Below, in pieces: positions 63,370 through 64,000 of a stretch of DNA of 64,000 nt (positions within the stretch are counted from its first letter, which is position 1; each line of letters opens with the position of its first letter). The stretch spans positions 186,001 through 250,000 of the forward strand of contig NZ_JAGYWA010000001.1 in assembly GCF_018383905.1 (NCBI RefSeq), in the 5' to 3' direction. The notes beneath the pieces were generated by a model. The model did not search any database, had not been told where the DNA came from, and was given only the letters and a program-made list of their open reading frames with translations. The DNA is from Flavobacterium branchiicola. Its GTDB lineage: Bacteria > Bacteroidota > Bacteroidia > Flavobacteriales > Flavobacteriaceae. Made by a program: the position numbers and the translations under genes.

Positions 63370-63384
63370 TGATAATCATTCTCA
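63370..63384. promoter_or_regulatory. Fur-box-like palindrome
   Basis: TGATAATCATTCTCA fits the 7-1-7 Fur pattern TGATAATNATTATCA with one mismatch (14 of 15 defined positions). It lies between the divergent CarboxypepD-like unit and pepE, 100 bp and 50 bp from their starts. Confidence 0.4.
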
Positions 63385-63433
63385 AAATGAGAGTTTTTAA
63401 TATCTTTAACGGATTGAATCTGATTTAAAAAAT

Positions 63434-64000
63434 ATGAAAAGCATTATTATTGCCAGCACTTCTACACTTCACGAAGGCAGCTATTTAGAGTATTTATTAC
63501 CTACGTTACAATCTCATTTTAAAAACTGCAAAAATCTTTTATTTATACCTTACGCACGTCCTAGCGGAATTTCTCACGACGATTACACCCAAAAAGTTGC
63601 TGAGGCTTTTGCTACAATTAACATTTCTGTAAAAGGAATTCACGAATTTGAAGATACAGAAAGCGCCATAAAAAATGCTGAAGGTATATTTACCGGCGGA
63701 GGCAATACTTTTTTGCTGGTTACTCAATTATACAAAAACAAAATTATGCAACTTCTTGCAGAAACTGTAAAAAACGGAACCCCATACTTAGGAACCAGCG
63801 CAGGAAGTAATATTTGTGGCCTATCCATGCAAACTACCAATGATATGCCAATTATTTATCCTCCAAGTTTTCAGACTTTAGGATTAATTCCGTTTAACCT
63901 AAATCCACATTATTTAGATCCGGATTTACAATCTAAACATATGGGTGAAACACGTGAAACAAGAATTAAAGAGTTTCATGCATTTAACTCAATTCCTGTT
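63434..64000 (+). CDS. pepE: Dipeptidase E (peptidase S51), 3' end outside window
   Basis: 189 codons visible, open to the window edge. MKSIIIASTSTLHEGSYLEYLLP starts the fold; FIPYARPS, IFTGGGNTFLLV and YLGTSAGSNICG (nucleophile Ser within GTSAGS) match S51 dipeptidases, and IPFNLNPHYLDPDLQSKHMGETRETR follows the usual His-bearing segment. E. coli PepE is 229 residues, so about 40 residues are missing. It hydrolyses Asp-X dipeptides. It is divergent from the CarboxypepD-like unit. Confidence 0.92.
   Translation, partial: MKSIIIASTSTLHEGSYLEYLLPTLQSHFKNCKNLLFIPYARPSGISHDDYTQKVAEAFATINISVKGIHEFEDTESAIKNAEGIFTGGGNTFLLVTQLYKNKIMQLLAETVKNGTPYLGTSAGSNICGLSMQTTNDMPIIYPPSFQTLGLIPFNLNPHYLDPDLQSKHMGETRETRIKEFHAFNSIPV

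Overview
The window (about 34% G+C by eye, strongly A/T-rich) looks like a chromosomal segment of a gliding Bacteroidota bacterium, most likely Flavobacterium or a close relative. Evidence: adjacent gldB and gldC, TAnnTTTG-type -7 promoter elements, a Flavobacteriia-style dcw cluster with a 660-residue FtsZ, SusC/CarboxypepD-type domains and LytTR regulators. There are no rRNA genes, complete insertion sequences, prophage genes or CRISPR arrays. One tRNA (Arg, UCG) is present.

Layout. 1-11.8 kb: the 3' part of a large modular protein (CarboxypepD-like domain, SusC-plug-like stretch, DUF2135), an acyltransferase, a membrane LytTR regulator, two small genes, an SMP-30-like propeller, a LytS-type kinase / alpha-beta hydrolase / LytTR response-regulator cluster, a lipoprotein, a ParD antitoxin whose ParE toxin is reduced to its C-terminal end, an XRE regulator and an RlpA-like protein. 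11.9-17.6 kb: an SGNH hydrolase, then a compact minus-strand island at the 3' side of tRNA-Arg. It holds an AAA ATPase overlapping a DUF4435 (TOPRIM-like) gene, which together resemble the PARIS anti-phage pair AriA/AriB, followed by a 40-codon ORF that resembles the glycine-rich-loop end of a protein kinase, and a KAP-family NTPase. 17.9-34.6 kb: yqeY and the complete dcw cluster on the minus strand (mraZ-rsmH-ftsL-ftsI-murE-mraY-murD-ftsW-murG-murC-ftsQ-ftsA-ftsZ), with a row of GTGGT boxes upstream of mraZ that look like MraZ operators.

35-43 kb: an alpha/beta hydrolase, engB, a lipoprotein, a membrane protein, gldC, gldB, nadE, a LuxR-type regulator and dnaG. The DnaG zinc-ribbon ligands are replaced. 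43-50 kb: an ECF sigma factor / membrane anti-sigma / chimeric outer-membrane protein set, a polyprenyl synthase, LemA and a DUF2207 protein. 50-57 kb: a lipoprotein, rlmN, and two YceI transcription units that share a TGAY-N4-RTCA palindrome at an identical distance from the -7 element, which suggests one CRP/FNR-type activator; a LEA-like lipoprotein and an O-methyltransferase follow. 57-64 kb: PAP2 phosphatase, TatA, an M1-family metallopeptidase, a DUF6702 protein, three tandem CarboxypepD-like paralogues and the start of dipeptidase E.

Most interesting: the tRNA-linked PARIS-like/KAP island with its kinase remnant, the shared activator sites before both YceI genes, the MraZ operator array, and the decayed ParDE pair. 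Functions rest on motif recognition by eye; no database search was possible.
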